From the NCBI GenBank assembly GCA_045537065.1, contig JAZSOT010000007.1, forward strand, positions 1 to 10,027: a stretch of DNA of 10,027 nucleotides, written 5' to 3'. Both the position numbers and the translations under genes were made by a program. The stretch is from RGIG8709 sp045537065. Lineage in GTDB: Bacteria > Bacillota > Clostridia > Monoglobales > Monoglobaceae. The notes under the pieces are model-generated. The model ran no database searches, had not been told where the DNA came from, and worked only from the letters and a program-made list of their open reading frames with translations. Positions 8,430 through 10,027 of the stretch are shown in pieces (position 1 is the first letter of the stretch; every line of letters begins with the position of its first letter).

Positions 8430-8861
8430 ATGCCTAATGACAGTGCAAGATTATTAAGAGAATGTGATGCAGGAATTAAAATGGCGGTTAAGAATTTAGA
8501 TGAAATATCAAAGGGGATAAAGGATGCTGCACTAGAAGCAGTTGTTGCTGAAAGCAGGAAAGAACATATAAAGCTTAAGGAAGAAATTGAAAAAACTTTG
8601 ATAGAAATGGGAGAAGAGCTTTCTGAACCAAACTTAATTGCCGAGGGAATGGGATATTTAAAAACAAATGTTAAGCTTGCAATGGAAAAAACAGATAAAA
8701 CAGCGGCTGATTTAATAACAGATGGATGTAATATGGGTATCAAAACCCTGACAAGATATCTAAACCAGTATGAGGCAGCAGATGAAAGTGTAAAAAATAC
8801 AGCAAGAGATGTTATAAAAATAGAAGAGGACCTTTTAGATAATATCCGTCCTTATCTGTAA
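8430..8861 (+). CDS. Small all-helical hypothetical protein, possibly ferritin-like or spore-related
   Basis: I do not recognise this 143-residue protein with certainty. It has no signal peptide or membrane segment. It is rich in Glu, Lys, Ala and Leu and should fold as four long helices (about 4-30, 33-62, 67-90 and 91-139, with breaks near 64-67). The best conserved-looking parts are ARLLRECDAGIKMAV (6-20), EGMGYLKTNVKLAM (72-85) and DLITDGCNMGIKTLTRYLNQY (94-114; Cys100). The overall layout resembles the PA2169/DUF2383 four-helix bundles and distant CotF-type ferritin-like coat proteins, judged from memory only. I see no paired ExxH motifs, so a diiron site is not supported. The ATG follows GGAGG (8417-8421) by eight bases. 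Terminators on both sides make it a single-gene transcript, and a sigma-G-like promoter precedes it. A sporulation role is inference. It is a real gene, given its ribosome site, coding character and own terminator. Confidence 0.85.
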   Translation: MPNDSARLLRECDAGIKMAVKNLDEISKGIKDAALEAVVAESRKEHIKLKEEIEKTLIEMGEELSEPNLIAEGMGYLKTNVKLAMEKTDKTAADLITDGCNMGIKTLTRYLNQYEAADESVKNTARDVIKIEEDLLDNIRPYL

Positions 8862-8880
8862 AGTAATTTTATAAAATTTT

Positions 8881-8920
8881 AAACGGAATTTACTTGTAAA
8901 AGTGAATTCCGTTTGTTTTT
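8881..8920 (+). terminator. Very strong intrinsic terminator with GTAA tetraloop
   Basis: AAACGGAATT (8881-8890) pairs perfectly with AATTCCGTTT (8905-8914). The stem continues inward by five more pairs (one G-U) to a GTAA loop at 8896-8899, a GNRA-type tetraloop. A GTTTTT tail follows (8915-8920). The 15-pair stem begins 20 bases past the stop codon and insulates the str operon from upstream transcription. Confidence 0.95.
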
Positions 8921-8942
8921 AAGAAAAATTTTGTAAAATCTA

Positions 8943-8971
8943 TTGACAAACTAGAGGAAATTTGATAAAAT
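8943..8971 (+). promoter_or_regulatory. Sigma-A promoter of the str operon (L7Ae-rpsL-rpsG)
   Basis: A perfect TTGACA (8943-8948), a 17-base spacer and TAAAAT (8966-8971, one or two changes from TATAAT) form a strong housekeeping promoter. The start point should be near 8978, giving a leader of about 75 bases. This suits a highly expressed ribosomal protein operon. Confidence 0.88.
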
Positions 8972-8983
8972 AAATTGGTTTTT

Positions 8984-9013
8984 AATGTGGGAGTGGTATG
9001 CTCAAAACACATT
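8984..9013 (+). promoter_or_regulatory. Hairpin at the 5' end of the str operon leader
   Basis: AATGTG (8984-8989) pairs with CACATT (9008-9013). Inside it, GAG (8991-8993) pairs with CTC (9001-9003), leaving an uneven inner loop (one G against AAAA) and a seven-base loop. It would form a few bases from the predicted 5' end of the transcript. It could protect the mRNA or bind a regulator. It does not match a standard kink-turn, since tandem G-A pairs are not evident. Confidence 0.45.
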
Positions 9014-9034
9014 GATTAAAAATTATTAGGTTGT

Positions 9035-9050
9035 AAAAGCAGGAGCTTTT
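9035..9050 (+). promoter_or_regulatory. Ribosome site of the L7Ae gene held in a hairpin loop
   Basis: AAAAGC (9035-9040) and GCTTTT (9045-9050) are a perfect 6-base inverted repeat around AGGA, so the Shine-Dalgarno AGGAG (9041-9045) sits in the loop and first stem pair. Weak pairs (U-G, G-U, U-G, U-A) could extend the stem over the GTG at 9051. The spacing is eight bases to ATG 9054 and five to GTG 9051, which favours the ATG. Confidence 0.55.
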
Positions 9051-9053
9051 GTG

Positions 9054-9299
9054 ATGAATAATATTAAAGAAAAGAACTATGTTGCAGGGTTTAAACAGTC
9101 CAAAAAGATGATAGAAAAAGGCTGTGCAGAGCTTGTGTATATAGCAAAAGATGCTGATATGCATATTGCGTGTCCTATTGAGAATTTATGTAAAGAAAAA
9201 TCAGTTGATATAGAATATGCAGACAGTATGAAAGAATTAGCCCACAGTGCGGGAGTTGAAGTCCCTACTGCGGTTGTTACCATTGTTAAAAATGCTTAG
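9054..9299 (+). CDS. rplGB: L7Ae/YbxF-like ribosomal protein family, kink-turn RNA binding
   Basis: This 81-residue protein belongs to the L7Ae/L30e/S12e group and matches B. subtilis YbxF (RplGB), which binds kink-turn RNA and can associate with ribosomes. Key parts are VAGFKQSKKMIEKG near the start, the central VYIAKDAD block, and MKELAHSAGVEVPTAVVTIV at the end, all in the order and spacing of YbxF. Length is normal for the family (about 80-85). It is the first gene of the operon, 42 bases before rpsL, as in most Firmicutes, where it lies between rpoC and rpsL. Here rpoC is not upstream. ATG 9054 is preferred for its ribosome site spacing; GTG 9051, in frame, would add one residue. The ribosome site lies in a small hairpin, so the protein's own translation may be controlled by RNA structure. 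Confidence 0.92.
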   Translation: MNNIKEKNYVAGFKQSKKMIEKGCAELVYIAKDADMHIACPIENLCKEKSVDIEYADSMKELAHSAGVEVPTAVVTIVKNA

Positions 9300-9326
9300 G
9301 CGTTTTTATATATTAAAATTAAATGC

Positions 9327-9334
9327 AGGAGGTG
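9327..9334 (+). promoter_or_regulatory. Ribosome binding site fixing the TTG start of rpsL
   Basis: AGGAGGTG is a near-perfect match to the 16S rRNA anti-Shine-Dalgarno and lies seven bases before TTG 9342. The next in-frame ATG is within the conserved body of S12 (residue 53), so TTG must be the start codon. Confidence 0.93.
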
Positions 9335-9341
9335 AAAAAGA

Positions 9342-9761
9342 TTGCCAACATTTAACCAATTAGTAAAAAACGGAAGAAAGACTGCTGAAAAGAAGTCAAC
9401 AGCACCAGCTCTTTTAAAGGGTTTCAACACAATTAAGAAAAGACCTACAGATCAGGATTCTCCGCAGAAGAGAGGTGTATGTACTTCTGTAAGAACAATG
9501 ACACCTAAAAAGCCTAACTCAGCGCTCAGAAAGGTTGCCAGAGTTCGTCTTACAAATGGTATTGAGGTTTCTGCTTACATTCCGGGTATCGGTCATAACC
9601 TTCAGGAACATAGCGTTGTTATGATTAGAGGTGGAAGAGTAAAGGATCTCCCTGGTGTGCGTTATCACATTATCCGTGGTACATTAGATACTGCAGGTGT
9701 TGCAAAACGTAATCAGTCAAGATCTAAATACGGAGCTAAAAAACCAAAGGACGCTAAATAA
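9342..9761 (+). CDS. rpsL: 30S ribosomal protein S12
   Basis: S12 sits at the decoding centre of the small ribosomal subunit and affects codon-anticodon accuracy. The 139-residue protein is full length for Gram-positive bacteria, including the ~14-residue N-terminal insertion (around 24-38) absent from E. coli S12. Signature blocks are PQKRGVCTSVRTMTPKKPNS (41-60), ARVRLTNGIEV (67-77), GHNLQEHSV (85-93) and GGRVKDLPGVRYH (98-110), followed by the basic end RSKYGAKKPK. Lys57 and Lys102 (E. coli Lys42 and Lys87) are unchanged, so the classic streptomycin-resistance substitutions at these sites are absent. Asp103 is the residue that carries the methylthio group when RimO is present. The gene starts with TTG after a very strong ribosome site. 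Its 3' gap to rpsG is unusually long and structured. Confidence 0.99.
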   Translation: MPTFNQLVKNGRKTAEKKSTAPALLKGFNTIKKRPTDQDSPQKRGVCTSVRTMTPKKPNSALRKVARVRLTNGIEVSAYIPGIGHNLQEHSVVMIRGGRVKDLPGVRYHIIRGTLDTAGVAKRNQSRSKYGAKKPKDAK

Positions 9762-9788
9762 GCGTAAAAACTATTAAAGAAATTTGTA

Positions 9789-9886
9789 GTGCGATTACTA
9801 TTTATATATATAACCTGATGGGTAATAGTAATAAGCACAAACAGTATCCTTAAGGGTATTGAGTACCTGTGGATATATTAACCACA
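9789..9886 (+). promoter_or_regulatory. Structured rpsL-rpsG intercistronic RNA, possible S7 control site
   Basis: The 144-base gap between rpsL and rpsG holds three inverted repeats. In the first, GTGC-G-ATTACTATT (9789-9802) pairs with AATAGTAAT-AA-GCAC (9824-9838), a 13-pair stem with a small inner loop. In the second, TATCC (9845-9849) pairs with GGGTA (9854-9858) around TTAA. In the third, TGTGG (9868-9872) pairs with CCACA (9882-9886), just before the ribosome site. ACAG (9841-9844) could instead pair with CTGT (9867-9870), which would compete with the third hairpin. None has a T-run, so these are not terminators. In E. coli, S7 represses its operon by binding the rpsL-rpsG gap; a similar role here is inference. 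I see no promoter or gene in the gap. Confidence 0.5.
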
Positions 9887-9892
9887 AAGAAT

Positions 9893-9898
9893 GGAGGG
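9893..9898 (+). promoter_or_regulatory. Ribosome binding site fixing the GTG start of rpsG
   Basis: GGAGGG lies seven bases before GTG 9906, where the conserved S7 start PRKGHIARRDVLPDP begins. There is no in-frame ATG nearby upstream, so GTG is the start. Confidence 0.9.
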
Positions 9899-9905
9899 AA
9901 GAAAA

Positions 9906-10027
9906 GTGCCAAGAAAAGGACATATTGCACGTAGAGACGTGTTACCTGATCCGATGTATAACAGCAAAACTGTTACTCGTCTAATAAACAATATCATGCT
10001 TGACGGTAAGAAGGGTGTAGCCCAGGC
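9906..10027 (+). CDS. rpsG: 30S ribosomal protein S7 (3' end missing)
   Basis: S7 is a primary 16S rRNA binding protein that starts assembly of the 30S head. Only the first 40 codons of about 156 are in the window. They read PRKGHIARRDVLPDPMYNSK, then a TVTRLINNIMLDGKKG block, which is the standard S7 N-terminus that contacts 16S rRNA. The start is GTG with a GGAGGG site seven bases upstream. It follows rpsL in the usual str order, so fusA and a tuf gene are expected next, outside the window. The frame is open to the last base, with no sign of damage. Confidence 0.97.
   Translation, partial: MPRKGHIARRDVLPDPMYNSKTVTRLINNIMLDGKKGVAQ

Noticed and set aside
8294..8743. Minus-strand frame of 149 codons covering the terminator and the small helical gene
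   Set aside because: It runs through a strong terminator hairpin and opposes a gene with a good ribosome site; the Ser/Ile/Phe-rich translation is typical antisense of a Glu/Lys-rich protein.
8984..9013. Kink-turn motif in the L7Ae leader
   Set aside because: The uneven inner loop was checked for a three-base bulge followed by tandem G-A pairs; these are not present, so only a plain hairpin is reported.
9803..9812. TATATATATA-like run in the rpsL-rpsG gap as a promoter for rpsG
   Set aside because: It is the loop region of the large hairpin and no -35 box lies at a proper distance upstream.
9818..9853. Eleven-codon frame starting with ATG in the rpsL-rpsG gap
   Set aside because: No ribosome site precedes it and it lies inside a stable hairpin.
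1..10027. Mobile elements, CRISPR arrays, tRNA or rRNA genes
   Set aside because: No transposase or integrase frame, terminal repeats, regularly spaced repeats, or tRNA/rRNA signature was seen on either strand.

Overview
The window is a low-GC chromosomal segment from a Gram-positive, Clostridia-type bacterium. The evidence is AT-rich DNA with strong AGGAGG-type ribosome sites, a Firmicutes-style ribosomal protein S12 with its extra N-terminal stretch, an L7Ae/YbxF-type gene in the str operon, a TrhP-like U32 protein, and two exported proteins with S-layer homology (SLH) modules. SLH proteins of this style are common in gut Clostridia. The exact genus cannot be read from the sequence. All genes are on the + strand and the region looks like ordinary core chromosome: I see no transposase, phage gene, CRISPR array, tRNA or rRNA.

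Layout. (1) 1-2678: the last ~890 residues of dnaE, the DnaE-type replicative DNA polymerase alpha subunit, whose 5' end lies outside the window. (2) 2679-2831: a gap with a good sigma-A promoter (TTGAAA-N17-TATAAT) and a small inverted repeat abutting its -35 box. (3) 2832-8304: three genes that may be one transcript: a secreted SLH-anchored N-acetylmuramoyl-L-alanine amidase, a U32/TrhP-family [4Fe-4S] tRNA hydroxylation protein overlapping it by 11 bases, and a 960-residue secreted SLH protein of unknown function. The run ends at a strong intrinsic terminator (8323-8355). (4) 8356-8920: a single small all-helical gene with its own terminator and a sequence upstream that fits the sigma-G (forespore) promoter consensus. 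(5) 8943-10027: the start of a str operon, with a near-perfect sigma-A promoter, a structured leader, an L7Ae-like gene, rpsL (S12), a 144-base structured gap, and the start of rpsG (S7).

How the parts relate. The first block is replication and the last is translation. The middle block is mostly cell envelope: a wall hydrolase and a large surface protein, both presumably held to a secondary wall polymer by SLH domains, with a tRNA-modifying enzyme between them. The str operon here does not follow rpoB-rpoC directly, unlike the common Firmicutes order. A strong terminator and a dedicated promoter separate it from unrelated upstream genes.

I found no convincing new multi-gene system. The points most worth a second look are the sigma-G-like promoter on the small helical protein, the hairpin-embedded ribosome site and tiny leader ORF before the L7Ae gene, the structured rpsL-rpsG gap as a possible S7 control site, and the unassigned ectodomain of the 960-residue SLH protein.
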